Shown here in pieces: positions 35,246 to 44,103 of a stretch of DNA of 64,000 nucleotides. The notes under the pieces are model-generated. The model ran no database searches. It saw only the letters and a list, made by a program, of their open reading frames with translations, and had not been told where the DNA came from. Position 1 is the first letter of the stretch; every line of letters begins with the position of its first letter. The translations under genes and the position numbers were made by a program. Source of the stretch: VRUE01 sp963728045 (GTDB lineage: Bacteria; Actinomycetota; Thermoleophilia; Solirubrobacterales; 70-9); assembly GCA_963728045.1 (NCBI GenBank), contig CAVSIE010000002.1:1054001-1118000 (forward strand), in the 5' to 3' direction.

Positions 35246-35368
35246 ACGTTTGTTCGGTCCGCGTTGGATGCGGACTCCGAGAATCGTCGGGGGGAGGAGA
35301 GACCGACTCCCGGCTCCTCACTACTTGTCCCGGCCGCAGCTCCGGCGGGGACGGACTCACAAGCCGCC

Positions 35369-37951
35369 ATGGCCAAGACCAGCGAAGTTGCCGCGCGAGC
35401 GGCAGTTCCCTCAAGCGCCGACATCGAGCGCGCGGCGTCGTTCGTCCGCGAGCCCTTTCTGCTCGACGGCGAGGGCCCGGAGGCGCTCGCCCCCGGGACC
35501 GCGCGGCGGCGCGCTCTCGACGCCGCCCTGAAGGAGCTGGACGCGGGCGCCGAGGACCCCTCGATCCAGTGGCGGCAGGACTTCTCCCTGCTGCTCGGGC
35601 TGGAGCGGCTGCTCGCCGATGAGCCGCCGACGCTGCGCGACGGCGCCCAGCTCAACCCGCACCAGGTCGACGCGCTCTCCGGGACGCTGACCGAGCTGAT
35701 GGCCGAGCAGCAGACCGCCGCCGAGAACGGCAACGGCGCGGCGGCGACCGTGCCTCCGGCCGAAACGGCCGAGGCGGCGGAGTCTGAGGACGGCGCCTCC
35801 GGCAACGGCGACGACGCCGAGGCGCTGGAGGACGACGAGCTCGCTCCCGACGAGGAGCCCCAAGACTGGGAGGAGTCGCCGGCCGACGCCGAGGACGAGG
35901 AGGCGATCGAGGAGGCGCCGGAGGACCCCGGCGCCGACCGCCGCTTCTGGTTCGAGCACGCGACCGGCGCCGGCAAGACCGTCGCCGCGGTCGGCTTCAT
36001 CGAGGCCTCCCGCACCGGCGGCGTGCTGATCCTCACCCACCGTCGCAACCTGGTCGACCAGTTCATCGGCGAGATCTCCGACCGCGGCTACAAGGAGCGG
36101 CTGCGCCCACCCCTGCTCGACGGTCGCGACGACCCCGACGGCCCGGTCACGGTCGAGACCTACCAGTGGTTCGTCCGCAACCACAAAAAAGTCTCCGATG
36201 CCTACTCGATCGTGATCTGCGACGAGGCGCACACCGCCCTTGGCGAGAAGACCAGCGCCTGCATCCGCGACTGGACCGGCCCTGTCTACATCGGCATGAC
36301 CGCGACCGGGGCGCTGATCGCCCGCCACGTCGCCGACCTCTTCCCAACCCAGACCTCGCGCTTCGACCTCGCCCAGGCGGCCCGCCGCGGAGTGATCTCG
36401 CCGCTGCGCTGCATGCGGATCCCGCCCGGGCCGGGGGTGCGGACGATCGCCAAAGTGCCGCTGCGCAAGGGCGAGGTCGACCAGGACTTCGACCAGGAGG
36501 AGCTGGCCGCCCTGCTGGACCAGGCCCCCTTCAACGTGGCCATCGCCGACCTCTACAAGACCCGCTTCAGCAAAGTCCCGGGCGTCCTCTACACGGCCGG
36601 GGTACAGCACGCGAAGAACGTCGCCAAAGCGCTGCAGGACGCGGGCATCGTCGCCCGCGCAGTCTCCGGCGAGACGCCGAAGCGCGAACTGGCCGAGATC
36701 CTCGCCGCCTTCGAGCGTGGCGAGGTCGACGTGCTCTGCAACGCGATGCTGCTCGCTGAGGGCTGGAACTCGCCGCGGGCGACGATCTGCATGCACCTGG
36801 CGCCGACCGCCTCGAAACGTGTGTACCAGCAGCGGGTGGGACGTGTGACTCGCCGCGCGCCCGGTAAGGAAGCGGGCTTGGTGATTGACTTCGTCCACCC
36901 GGCGACGACCCACGACGAGACGATCGTCACCCTGCATAGCCTGCTCGACCGCGACGTCTACCGCGGCGGCGCGATCGTGGTCGGGCCGGTGCGGCGCGCG
37001 CGAGGCCGGCGGATTCGCGTCGAGCGGCGGATCGTCCCCGTCTCCGACAACGAGGAGCGCCGCACCCAGGTGCTGGAACGGGAGCTGTGGCGGATCGCGG
37101 TCGAGAACCTCGACCACGCCGAGCAGCACGCCTGGGCGGCGCTGGCCGGAGCGCGGGTCAACCCGCAGAACTGGCGCCGGGCGCGGGCGATGCTGCGCGG
37201 CGCGACGACCAAGGAGCTGCGTCGCCGCTTCCTCCTCACCTGCATCCAGCGCAACCGCAACTCGCAGCTGAAACTGAAAGCGCTGGGTGAGATCGCCGAT
37301 CTGGGCGACGGCGACGCCTTCGACGACGCGATCGACATCGTCGGCACCTGGAGCCGGGACGACAAGCGGGCCGGGACGAAGACGCTGCTGCAGGCGCTGA
37401 TCGACAAGCGGATCGGACGGCGCGACCAGGCGCAGGCCTGGGTCTGGCGGCTTGCCTCCTACACCCGCGACCTGCACGAAGAGTATGCGGTGCAGCGCTG
37501 GCCCGAGACGAAGCGGCTGCTCGGCCTCCTGGTCAACTCCTCTGGGCGAGCGCACGGGCGCAACGCCCGCCGGCTTGTCCACGCAGCCCGCAAACAGGAC
37601 CGCCGGCTGGGGGTGGCGCTGCTGGCGGCCGCCGTCGCCCACACCCCCGAGGGCGAGGAGGTCCTGCGCGGCGCCCGGATGAGGATGGCCCGCAAGCCCT
37701 CCTCGATCGGGCGGGAGCTGCTGCGCAACTTCCCCAAAGGCGGCAGGCGGCGCAAGCGCGCCAAGAAGAAGAAAGACGGCAAAGGCGTCGAGAAGGCGAA
37801 GGACACGAAGGCGAAAAAAGCCTCGGAGGCCAAGAGGGACGTGGACTCAGAGACGCAGGTGGACCTCGCCGGCGAAGAGAACGGTGCTGCCGCCGCCGGG
37901 GAGGCGGACGACGAGACCGCCGCGGTCGTCGATTCCGGCGGCGACTCCTGA
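35369..37951 (+). CDS. Superfamily-2 DEAH-type helicase with acidic insertion
   Basis: 860 residues from ATG 35369. LNPHQVDALSGTL (about residue 105) corresponds to the Q-motif helix. It is separated from Walker A EHATGAGKTVAAVGF (about 195) by 75 residues very rich in Glu, Asp and Ala. Then ILTHRRNLVDQF, DEAH (ICDEAHTALG), the MTAT motif III, and motif VI QQRVGRVTRRAP. The C-terminal 300 residues are helical, followed by a Lys/Ala/Glu low-complexity tail. The family resembles type III restriction/DEAD helicases acting on DNA or RNA. The 3' end overlaps birA by 105 nt in antisense. Confidence 0.85.
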   Translation: MAKTSEVAARAAVPSSADIERAASFVREPFLLDGEGPEALAPGTARRRALDAALKELDAGAEDPSIQWRQDFSLLLGLERLLADEPPTLRDGAQLNPHQVDALSGTLTELMAEQQTAAENGNGAAATVPPAETAEAAESEDGASGNGDDAEALEDDELAPDEEPQDWEESPADAEDEEAIEEAPEDPGADRRFWFEHATGAGKTVAAVGFIEASRTGGVLILTHRRNLVDQFIGEISDRGYKERLRPPLLDGRDDPDGPVTVETYQWFVRNHKKVSDAYSIVICDEAHTALGEKTSACIRDWTGPVYIGMTATGALIARHVADLFPTQTSRFDLAQAARRGVISPLRCMRIPPGPGVRTIAKVPLRKGEVDQDFDQEELAALLDQAPFNVAIADLYKTRFSKVPGVLYTAGVQHAKNVAKALQDAGIVARAVSGETPKRELAEILAAFERGEVDVLCNAMLLAEGWNSPRATICMHLAPTASKRVYQQRVGRVTRRAPGKEAGLVIDFVHPATTHDETIVTLHSLLDRDVYRGGAIVVGPVRRARGRRIRVERRIVPVSDNEERRTQVLERELWRIAVENLDHAEQHAWAALAGARVNPQNWRRARAMLRGATTKELRRRFLLTCIQRNRNSQLKLKALGEIADLGDGDAFDDAIDIVGTWSRDDKRAGTKTLLQALIDKRIGRRDQAQAWVWRLASYTRDLHEEYAVQRWPETKRLLGLLVNSSGRAHGRNARRLVHAARKQDRRLGVALLAAAVAHTPEGEEVLRGARMRMARKPSSIGRELLRNFPKGGRRRKRAKKKKDGKGVEKAKDTKAKKASEAKRDVDSETQVDLAGEENGAAAAGEADDETAAVVDSGGDS

Positions 37952-38629
37952 GCCGGCGACCTCGCTGAGGTCGGGACCAGAGCTCCAGGAGATTGCGCGA
38001 TCGCGGAGTGCGTCGCGCTCGCGGTAGGTGGTGAGCACCGTCCGCGAGTTGGCGGCGAGCCAACGGTCTAGGTAGCGACTTAGAACAGCGGTTGCGGTGA
38101 GGGGGGTCGGGGGGACCCCCGACGGAGCAACAGCGGGGAGGCTCCGTCGGGGGTCCCCCCGACCCCCCTCAGCGGAGCCGAAGAGCGAAGTCGCCGGATT
38201 CCTCAGTTCAGTCGGAAACTCCTCAGGAGCGACTGTCAGGTTGAGACCGACGCCGATCACCGCCCAGTCGTCCTGAACCTTGGTCTCGATCAGGATGCCG
38301 GCCAGCTTGCGTTCGTCGATCCAGACGTCGTTCGGCCACTTGATTTGCGCGCCTGTCCCTGGGGCCAGCTCCTCGGCCGCGTCGCACACGGCGAGGGCGA
38401 CGGCGAGTGGGAGCAGTGGTTGGTCGCCGAGCGGGCGCAGCACTGCTGAGTAGAGCAGCGCTTTGCCGGCGGGGGCGGTCCAGGTGCGGCCCTGGCGCCC
38501 GCGGCCGGCGGTTTGCTCGTCGGTGGTGACGACGGCGCCGCCGGGCGCGCCGGCCTCTGCCAGCTCGCGGGCACGGGAGTTGGTCGAGTCGGTGACGCGG
38601 AAGTGGCGATGCGGGGCGCCGAAGCTCAT
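37847..38629 (-). CDS. birA: Biotin--[acetyl-CoA-carboxylase] ligase
   Basis: 260 residues, lacking the N-terminal repressor HTH of E. coli BirA. TDSTNSRARELAEAG, the biotinyl-AMP loop TAGRGRQGRTWTAPAG and KWPNDVWIDERKLAGILIE are diagnostic; the C-terminal SH3-like domain is at the end. It attaches biotin to carboxylase subunits. A 72-nt palindromic insert (38099-38170) adds a stretch rich in Gly, Pro and Arg between the catalytic domain and the C-terminal part without breaking the frame. Its ATG overlaps the cobA/hemD stop, so it ends the heme operon. Confidence 0.9.
   Translation of the reverse strand: MSFGAPHRHFRVTDSTNSRARELAEAGAPGGAVVTTDEQTAGRGRQGRTWTAPAGKALLYSAVLRPLGDQPLLPLAVALAVCDAAEELAPGTGAQIKWPNDVWIDERKLAGILIETKVQDDWAVIGVGLNLTVAPEEFPTELRNPATSLFGSAEGGRGDPRRSLPAVAPSGVPPTPLTATAVLSRYLDRWLAANSRTVLTTYRERDALRDRAISWSSGPDLSEVAGSGVAAGIDDRGGLVVRLPGGGSTVLFAGEVHLRL
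38099..38170. repeat. 30-bp perfect inverted repeat inserted in birA
   Basis: Left arm 38099-38128 and right arm 38141-38170 are exact reverse complements, with a 12-nt loop (AACAGCGGGGAG). Each arm is itself G/C-run rich (TCGGGGGGACCCCCGA). Total length 72 nt, a multiple of three, within the reading frame. It looks like a transposed palindromic element tolerated in a surface loop. Confidence 0.9.
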
Positions 38630-40131
38630 CGAGCTGCGTCGGCGAGGAGCGCGGCGAGGAGGCCGTCGACGTCGTGGCGCTCGGCCTCGACGTCGACCTC
38701 GAGACCGGCGGCGCGGGTGGCCTCGCTGGTCACCGGGCCGATCGAGATGACGCGGGCGCCGCGTGGGAAGCGCTCACCGAGCGCCTCGGTCAGGTTGCGC
38801 ACGGTCGAGGACGAGGTGAAGGTGACGTAGTCGGCGCCCTGAGCCGCCTCGATCGCCTCGGGGGCGGGCTGCTCGCGGACGGTCTCGTAGAGGGCGACGA
38901 CGTCGACCTCGGCGTCGCGCTCCCGCAGCGCTTCGGGGAGGACGTCGCGAGCCTCGGCGGCGCGGGCGACCAGGACCCGGCGGCCGGCCACCTCGACCCC
39001 GGCCAAGGCCTCGATCAGGGCCTCGGCGACGAATCGCTCCGGGACGACGTCGGCCTCGATGCCATGATCGGCCAGCGCGCGGGCGGTGCCCGGACCGATC
39101 GCGGCGACCGTCGCGCCGGCGAGGGCGCGGGCATCCTTGCCGGCCGCTCCGAGCGCCTCGAAGAGGAGGCGCACTCCGTTCGGGCTGGTCAGGCAGAGCA
39201 GCGTGTAGTCCTCGATCGCGTCGATCGCCCCCCGCGCCTCCTCGCTCCCGAGCCGCGGCTCGATCCGGATCGCGGGCAGCTCGACGACCTCGGCGCCGAG
39301 CGCGCGCAGCGTCGCGGCGAGGCCGCTGGCCTGAGCGCGGGCACGGGTGACGACTACCCGGCGGCCGTGCAGAGGCCGCCGCTCGAGCCAGGCGAGCGCC
39401 TCGCGGCGCTGCACGACCGGCCCGACGACGACCAGCGCGGGCGCGCCGATGCCCTCGCGCTCTACTGCCTCCGCAAGAGTCGCCAGAGTGGCGACTACCG
39501 TGCGCTGCCCATCCATCGTTCCTCGCTCGACCGCCGCCGCCGGCTCGGCTGCGTCGCGCCCAGCCGCGATCAGCGCCGCTGCGTTCTCGCCGAGCCGTTT
39601 GACGCCCATGTAGAAGACGAGTGTGCCGGGGAAGCGGGCGAGAGCGTCCCAGTCGAGCGCGGTCTCGCTCTTCTCGGGATCCTCGTGCCCAGTGACGAAG
39701 GCGACCGCCGAGGCGTCGTCGCGGTGGGTGACGGGGATGCCGGCGTAGGCGCTCGCGGCGACGCCGGCGGTGACGCCGGGCACGACCTCGAACTCGACCC
39801 CGGCGGCGTGCAGCGCCTCGCCCTCCTCGCCGCCGCGACCGAAGACGAAGGGGTCGCCCCCCTTCAGGCGCACGACGCTCTTGCCAGCCCGCGCCGCCTC
39901 GACCAGCCGCTCGCCGATCTCGTCCTGGGGGACGGAAGGGACGCCGGGCGCCTTGCCGACGTAGGCCAGCTCGGCGTCGTCGCGAGCGCCGTCGAGCGCC
40001 CCAGGCGGGATCAGCCGATCGTGGAAGATCGCGTCGGCGGAAGCGATTAGCTCCAGGGCGCGCGCGGTCATCAGCCCCGGATCGCCGGGTCCCGCCCCGA
40101 CCAGATACACGACTCCTGGTCGCGCGCTCAT
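38626..40131 (-). CDS. Uroporphyrinogen-III methyltransferase / synthase fusion
   Basis: 501 residues. Residues 1-250 are an SAM-dependent uroporphyrinogen-III methyltransferase (CobA/SumT): YLVGAGPGDPGLMTARALEL, LKGGDPFVFGRGGEE, FEVVPGVTAG, GIPVTHRD. Residues about 255-500 are uroporphyrinogen-III synthase (HemD): VVVTRARAQASGLAATLRAL, YTLLCLTSPNGVRLLFEAL, YVTFTSSSTVRNLTEAL. The fusion makes uro'gen III and diverts it towards siroheme/cobalamin. Overlaps hemC upstream and birA downstream by 4 nt each. Confidence 0.95.
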   Translation of the reverse strand: MSARPGVVYLVGAGPGDPGLMTARALELIASADAIFHDRLIPPGALDGARDDAELAYVGKAPGVPSVPQDEIGERLVEAARAGKSVVRLKGGDPFVFGRGGEEGEALHAAGVEFEVVPGVTAGVAASAYAGIPVTHRDDASAVAFVTGHEDPEKSETALDWDALARFPGTLVFYMGVKRLGENAAALIAAGRDAAEPAAAVERGTMDGQRTVVATLATLAEAVEREGIGAPALVVVGPVVQRREALAWLERRPLHGRRVVVTRARAQASGLAATLRALGAEVVELPAIRIEPRLGSEEARGAIDAIEDYTLLCLTSPNGVRLLFEALGAAGKDARALAGATVAAIGPGTARALADHGIEADVVPERFVAEALIEALAGVEVAGRRVLVARAAEARDVLPEALRERDAEVDVVALYETVREQPAPEAIEAAQGADYVTFTSSSTVRNLTEALGERFPRGARVISIGPVTSEATRAAGLEVDVEAERHDVDGLLAALLADAAR

Positions 40132-41006
40132 GCCATCGCCTCAGCGCGGTTGAGGATCTCGCGGGCGCCGGTATCGAGTAGGCGCTTGGCCAGTTCGGCA
40201 CCGAGCAGGGCGGGCTCAGTCGAGTCGCCCTCGATGCGGTCGCGCAGCCACTCGCTGCCGTCGGCTAGGCCGACGAATGCCTCGATTCGCATCCGACCCG
40301 ACTCGTGGTCGACTGTTGCGTGGACGCCGAGCGGGCTGTTGCAGGTCGCCTCGAGCAGGGCGACGACGGCGCGCTCTGCCGTCACTTCGCGCAGAGCAGG
40401 TGGGTCGACCAAGCCCTCAGCTGTTGCCATCGCCGTCGTGTCCTCGCTGCGCACCTGCAGCAGCAGCGCGCCCTGGCCGGCGGCCGGGGTCATCGACTCG
40501 GCCGGGATCGGGAAGGCGATCTCGTTGGCACGCCCGAGCCGGCGCAGCCCGGCGACGGCGAGCACGATCGCGTCCAACTCCCCCTCGGCGAGCTTGCGCA
40601 GCCGGGTGTCGACGTTGCCGTGCAGCTCGCCCACCTCGAGGTCGGGGCGGGCGGCGAGCAGCTGTGCCCGACGACGCAGGCTGGCAGTGCCCACGCGGGC
40701 GCCCTCCGGCACGTCATCGAGCGAGGAGCCGACCCCTACCCAAGCGTCGTGCGGATCCTCGCGCGGCGGCACGGCGGCGAGCGTCAAGCCCTCAGTCAAC
40801 TCGGCTGGCAAATCCTTGGCGGAGTGGACGCCGAGGTCAGCCTCGTCATTGAGCAGGGCGTGCTCCACCCCCCGCACGAACCTCGCCTTATCGCCCTGTA
40901 CGCCGTCCGAAGACACCTCGACCAGCTCAGCCCCCCCGAGCATCTCCGCTACCTGCCGTGCCTGAGCCAGAGCTAGAGCACTACCGCGTGTGGCAATCCG
41001 AACCAT
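40128..41006 (-). CDS. hemC: Hydroxymethylbilane synthase
   Basis: 292 residues from MVRIATRGSALALAQA at 41006; an in-frame ATG at 41084 would add 26 residues encoded by the inverted repeat and is unlikely. RVGTASLRRRAQL and LEATCNSPLGVHATV, with the dipyrromethane-cofactor Cys, are diagnostic. It polymerises four porphobilinogens into the linear tetrapyrrole used by the HemD domain encoded next. Confidence 0.95.
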   Translation of the reverse strand: MVRIATRGSALALAQARQVAEMLGGAELVEVSSDGVQGDKARFVRGVEHALLNDEADLGVHSAKDLPAELTEGLTLAAVPPREDPHDAWVGVGSSLDDVPEGARVGTASLRRRAQLLAARPDLEVGELHGNVDTRLRKLAEGELDAIVLAVAGLRRLGRANEIAFPIPAESMTPAAGQGALLLQVRSEDTTAMATAEGLVDPPALREVTAERAVVALLEATCNSPLGVHATVDHESGRMRIEAFVGLADGSEWLRDRIEGDSTEPALLGAELAKRLLDTGAREILNRAEAMA

Positions 41007-41022
41007 CAGAGCGTGTGATGAA

Positions 41023-41129
41023 CAAATCCAAATAGGGGTGAAACGTCTTGTGCTTTTTCGCGATCGGCCATTGTCGATAGCCACAAACGCGGCTGCGAAA
41101 AAGTTAAGTGGAACCCCTATTTGGATTTG
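41023..41129. repeat. Nested inverted repeats between hemA and hemC
   Basis: Outer arms CAAATCCAAATAGGGGT (41023-41039) and its exact inverse (41113-41129), inner arms CTTTTTCGC (41053-41061) and GCGAAAAAG (41095-41103). AT-rich in a GC-rich operon. The right outer arm encodes the last residues of HemA. Possible attenuator/processing site or palindromic element. Confidence 0.7.
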
Positions 41130-42447
41130 CTCTCCGCAGCTCTGTCACATTCCCTTTGCCCTCGCCCTCAGGCTCAGTCTCGGCGTCGAGCCCGAACAGC
41201 TCTCTCAAGGCGCTCACATACGCGTACGCTTCGTCGCTGCCCGCCGAACGCTTCATCCGCAGGGTCGGCTCGTGCAGGAGGCGGGAGACGATCGCCTTCG
41301 CCATCGTCTCCAGCCGTTCCCGGTCCACCTCGCCGAGGCTCTCCCAGCGCCCCTCGTTCTCGGCGAGGACGCGGCGCACGACCTCGTCGCCGCGCTCGCG
41401 CAGTGAGGCGATCGTCGGCACCACCTCCAGGGAGGCGAGCCAGCGCTCGAAGCGGTCCTGCTCGGCGGCGAGGATCGGCTCCGCCCGCTGCGCCTCAGCC
41501 TCGCGCCCGCTCGCGTTGCGCTCGACGATCTGTTGCACGTCGTCGATGTCGTGCAGGCTGACCCCGGCGATCTCGCGGCAGGCTGGCTCGATGTCGCGGG
41601 GCACGGCGATGTCGACCAGCAACAGGGGCCGTCCCTCGCGGGCGCTCATCACCTGCTCCAGCTCGTCGCGCTCGACGATGTGGTGGGGGGAGTTGGTCGC
41701 GGAGACGACGATGTCGGCCGCCCCGAGCTGCTCCGGCAGCTCCTCGAAGCGCACCGCCTCGCCGCCGAAGTTCTGGGCGAGGCCGATCGCGCGGTCGTAG
41801 TGGCGGTTGGCGACGAAGACAGTGGCGACGCCGCGGGCGACCAGCGCCCGCGCGACCAGCTCCGCGGTCTCGCCGGCGCCGACCACCAGGACCCGGCGCT
41901 CGCTGAGGTCGCCGAGCGTGCGCCGTGCCAGCTCGACCGCGACCGAGGGGATCGAGACTCCCTTCTCGCCGATCGAGGTCTCCTCGCGGACCCGGCCGCC
42001 GGCGGCGAGGGCGCCACGGAAGAGGCGGTTGAGGATCGGCCCGGTGCCGCCCTCGACCAGAGCCAGCTCGTAGGCGCGCTTGACCTGACCCTGGATCTCG
42101 GCCTCGCCGACGATCATCGAGTCGAGCCCGGCGGTGACCTGGAAGAGGTGGCGGGCAGCCTCGCCGGCGCGCAGCGAGTAGAGGTGGCCGAGCAGCTCGG
42201 TGGGCCGGATCTCCGCCTGGCGGGTGAGCACGCCGAGCGCGGTCGACTCGGCTTCGACCGGGTCCGAGACGACGAGGTAGAGCTCGGTGCGGTTGCAGGT
42301 CGAGATCGCCGCTGCCTCGTGGATGCCCGGCGAGGCGGTCAGCTCCCGCAGGGCGCCGACCGCGCGGCCCTCGGTCAGCGAGAGCCGCTCGCGCAGGTCG
42401 AGCGGCGCGGTCTTGTGGGAGACGCCGAGGGCGAGGAGCTCGCTCAT
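41104..42447 (-). CDS. hemA: Glutamyl-tRNA reductase
   Basis: 447 residues. ISTCNRTELYLV carries the catalytic Cys (residue 51); VVGAGETAELVARAL is the NADPH-binding loop; GLDSMIVGEAEIQGQVKRAY and RPLLLVDIAVPRDIEP are family signatures. It makes glutamate-1-semialdehyde from Glu-tRNA, the first step of C5 heme synthesis. Overlaps ccmD by 4 nt. The last 10 residues are encoded by an inverted repeat. Confidence 0.97.
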   Translation of the reverse strand: MSELLALGVSHKTAPLDLRERLSLTEGRAVGALRELTASPGIHEAAAISTCNRTELYLVVSDPVEAESTALGVLTRQAEIRPTELLGHLYSLRAGEAARHLFQVTAGLDSMIVGEAEIQGQVKRAYELALVEGGTGPILNRLFRGALAAGGRVREETSIGEKGVSIPSVAVELARRTLGDLSERRVLVVGAGETAELVARALVARGVATVFVANRHYDRAIGLAQNFGGEAVRFEELPEQLGAADIVVSATNSPHHIVERDELEQVMSAREGRPLLLVDIAVPRDIEPACREIAGVSLHDIDDVQQIVERNASGREAEAQRAEPILAAEQDRFERWLASLEVVPTIASLRERGDEVVRRVLAENEGRWESLGEVDRERLETMAKAIVSRLLHEPTLRMKRSAGSDEAYAYVSALRELFGLDAETEPEGEGKGNVTELRRANPNRGST

Positions 42448-42671
42448 GGAGCGCTCACCTCCTCTTGCCGGGGCGCGGCCTCCTCGGCGCTGGCGCGGGC
42501 CTCGGCGAAGGTCGCCAGCTCGCGCAGCTCACGCTCGATCCGCTGCAGTTTCGCCGCCATGATCGCGACGTAGACGACGAGCAGGACCATGAAGACGAGG
42601 TAGGCGCCGGCGACGTACTTGCCGGCCTCGTCGAGCGGGAGGGCGGGGGCGGCGAGCGGCAGGAAGTCCAC
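42444..42671 (-). CDS. CcmD-like small membrane protein
   Basis: 75 residues from GTG 42671, which shares a base with the ccmC stop. One TM helix (AGAYLVFMVLLVVYVAIMAA) followed by LQRIERELREL: the short single-helix, basic-after-helix form of CcmD, which in other bacteria helps heme transfer from CcmABC to CcmE. Position after ccmC supports this. Confidence 0.7.
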   Translation of the reverse strand: MDFLPLAAPALPLDEAGKYVAGAYLVFMVLLVVYVAIMAAKLQRIERELRELATFAEARASAEEAAPRQEEVSAP

Positions 42672-43393
42672 TAGCTCACCTCCGGGGCGACGCGGCTGCC
42701 GCCGCCCGGCGCCGGCGCGTCGAGCGCCCGGCGCAGGCGCTTCAGCTGGCCGGAAGCGCTCTTCGCGGTCAGCTCGAGCTTGACCAGGGTGATCCAGAGC
42801 AGCGCCATCGCCGCCAGCGAGACGAGGAAGGTGAACATCATCGACCCAGGCAGCCCGCCTTCGGCGGTGGCGAAGGTGCGTGGGTGGACGAGGCTCTCGG
42901 CCATCCGCACCGCCATGAAGTTGAGCGGCACGAAGGCGCCGGCGGCGATCGCGAAGACGGAGGCGTAGCGGGCCTGCCGCTCCGGGTCCTCGATCGCGTA
43001 GCGGAACGGGTAGTAGGTGGCGTAGAGGAGGAAGACGATCAGAAAGCTGACCAGGGTCGGCTCGTCCCAGACCCACCAGTGGCCCCAGGAGGCCTTGGCC
43101 CAGATCGCGCCGGTGAGGAGAACGGCGACGCCGAAGATCACCGACATGTGGATCGCGACGTAGGACCAGGCGTCCCAGCGCCGGTCGCCGCTGCGCAGGT
43201 GGGCGATCGCAAAGGCCCCGCCGGCGACGAAGCCGAGCAGGGCGACGATCGCCAGCGGCACGTGCAGGTAGAAGATCTTCTGCACGAAGCCCTGGTCGGC
43301 GTCGAGCGGCGCGTAGAAGAAGGTGAGCGAGAGCGCCGCGGCGATCAGCACCACGGTTGCGATCGAGAGGGGTCTCAGTCCTGTGCCGTACAT
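42671..43393 (-). CDS. ccmC: Heme exporter / cytochrome c maturation protein CcmC
   Basis: 240 residues with six hydrophobic segments and the WWD-type motif ASWGHWWVWDEPTLVSFLI, plus His residues in loops (FYLHVPLAIVALLG, YVAIHMSVIFG). CcmC handles heme at the outer membrane face before attachment to apocytochrome c. Lies between ccmB and ccmD. Confidence 0.9.
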   Translation of the reverse strand: MYGTGLRPLSIATVVLIAAALSLTFFYAPLDADQGFVQKIFYLHVPLAIVALLGFVAGGAFAIAHLRSGDRRWDAWSYVAIHMSVIFGVAVLLTGAIWAKASWGHWWVWDEPTLVSFLIVFLLYATYYPFRYAIEDPERQARYASVFAIAAGAFVPLNFMAVRMAESLVHPRTFATAEGGLPGSMMFTFLVSLAAMALLWITLVKLELTAKSASGQLKRLRRALDAPAPGGGSRVAPEVS

Positions 43394-43422
43394 GGTCTGC
43401 GCCGCCTTGGGAGCGGGGCGCC

Positions 43423-44103
43423 TCAGTCCTCCAGCAGGAAGTCGAATACGGCGTACCCGACCAGGAGGAAGACCAGATCGTATAGCGCCAGCACCGCCAG
43501 CCAGCCGCCGAAGCCGTCGTAACCGGGACCGCCCAAAGCGAGCAGGGGCTCGCTGGCGCCAGCCGCGGCGATCGTCAGCGGCACCGAGAGGGGGAGCAGC
43601 ACGAGCGGGCCCAGCAGGTCGCGGGCGCGGGAGTGGACCGCCATCGAGGAGATCAGCGTCCCGGTGGCGGCGAGACCGAGGTCGGCGAGCAGCAGGACCG
43701 CGACGAGCGGCCCCAGCCCGGCCGCCGAGTCGAGGAAGAAGAGGGCGAAGACCGGGACGACGATCAGCTCCAGCGCCAGCAGGTATGTGAAGAGCGCCGC
43801 GGCCTTCGCGGCGAAGAGCGCGGTGCGGTCGATCGGGGCGAGGCGGATCGCGTCGAAGCCGCCCTCCTCGCGCTCGGCGACGAAGAGTCGATTGATGCCG
43901 AGGATCGCGGCGAAGAGCAGGGTCGCCCAGAGGACCCCGGCGGCGAGGTCGCCGGAGAGGCTGGTGCGGTCGAGTCCGAAGCGGAAGATGACGAAGGTGG
44001 TGACGGCGAAGAGCGCCATCGCCGGCAGCGACTGCAGGGTGCGCAGCTCACTGCGCAGGTCCTTGCCGAGGATCGCGGCGAAGGCGGCGCGGGACGGGGT
44101 CAT
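43423..44103 (-). CDS. ccmB: Heme ABC exporter permease CcmB
   Basis: 226 residues, six TM segments. Family pattern: ILGKDLRSELRTLQSLPAMA at the N terminus, INRLFVAEREEGGFDAIRLA in the first loop, and GPLVLLPLSVPLTIAAAGAS. Permease half of the CcmAB transporter. Its start overlaps the ccmA stop by 4 nt. Confidence 0.92.
   Translation of the reverse strand: MTPSRAAFAAILGKDLRSELRTLQSLPAMALFAVTTFVIFRFGLDRTSLSGDLAAGVLWATLLFAAILGINRLFVAEREEGGFDAIRLAPIDRTALFAAKAAALFTYLLALELIVVPVFALFFLDSAAGLGPLVAVLLLADLGLAATGTLISSMAVHSRARDLLGPLVLLPLSVPLTIAAAGASEPLLALGGPGYDGFGGWLAVLALYDLVFLLVGYAVFDFLLED

Noticed and set aside
34706..35368. Upstream extension of the helicase frame
   Set aside because: It is antisense to the TlpA-like lipoprotein and has no helicase motif; ATG 35369 is the first sensible start.
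36147..37642. Long minus-strand frame opposite the helicase
   Set aside because: Low-complexity Arg/Ala/Val translation typical of antisense frames in GC-rich DNA; no motif.
38674..40050. 458-codon plus-strand frame opposite cobA/hemD
   Set aside because: Shadow of a highly conserved fusion gene; composition is Gly/Asp/Arg-biased without domains.
41007..41084. 26-residue N-terminal extension of HemC
   Set aside because: It would be encoded by the inverted repeat; the family start MVRIATRGSALALAQ fits ATG 41006.
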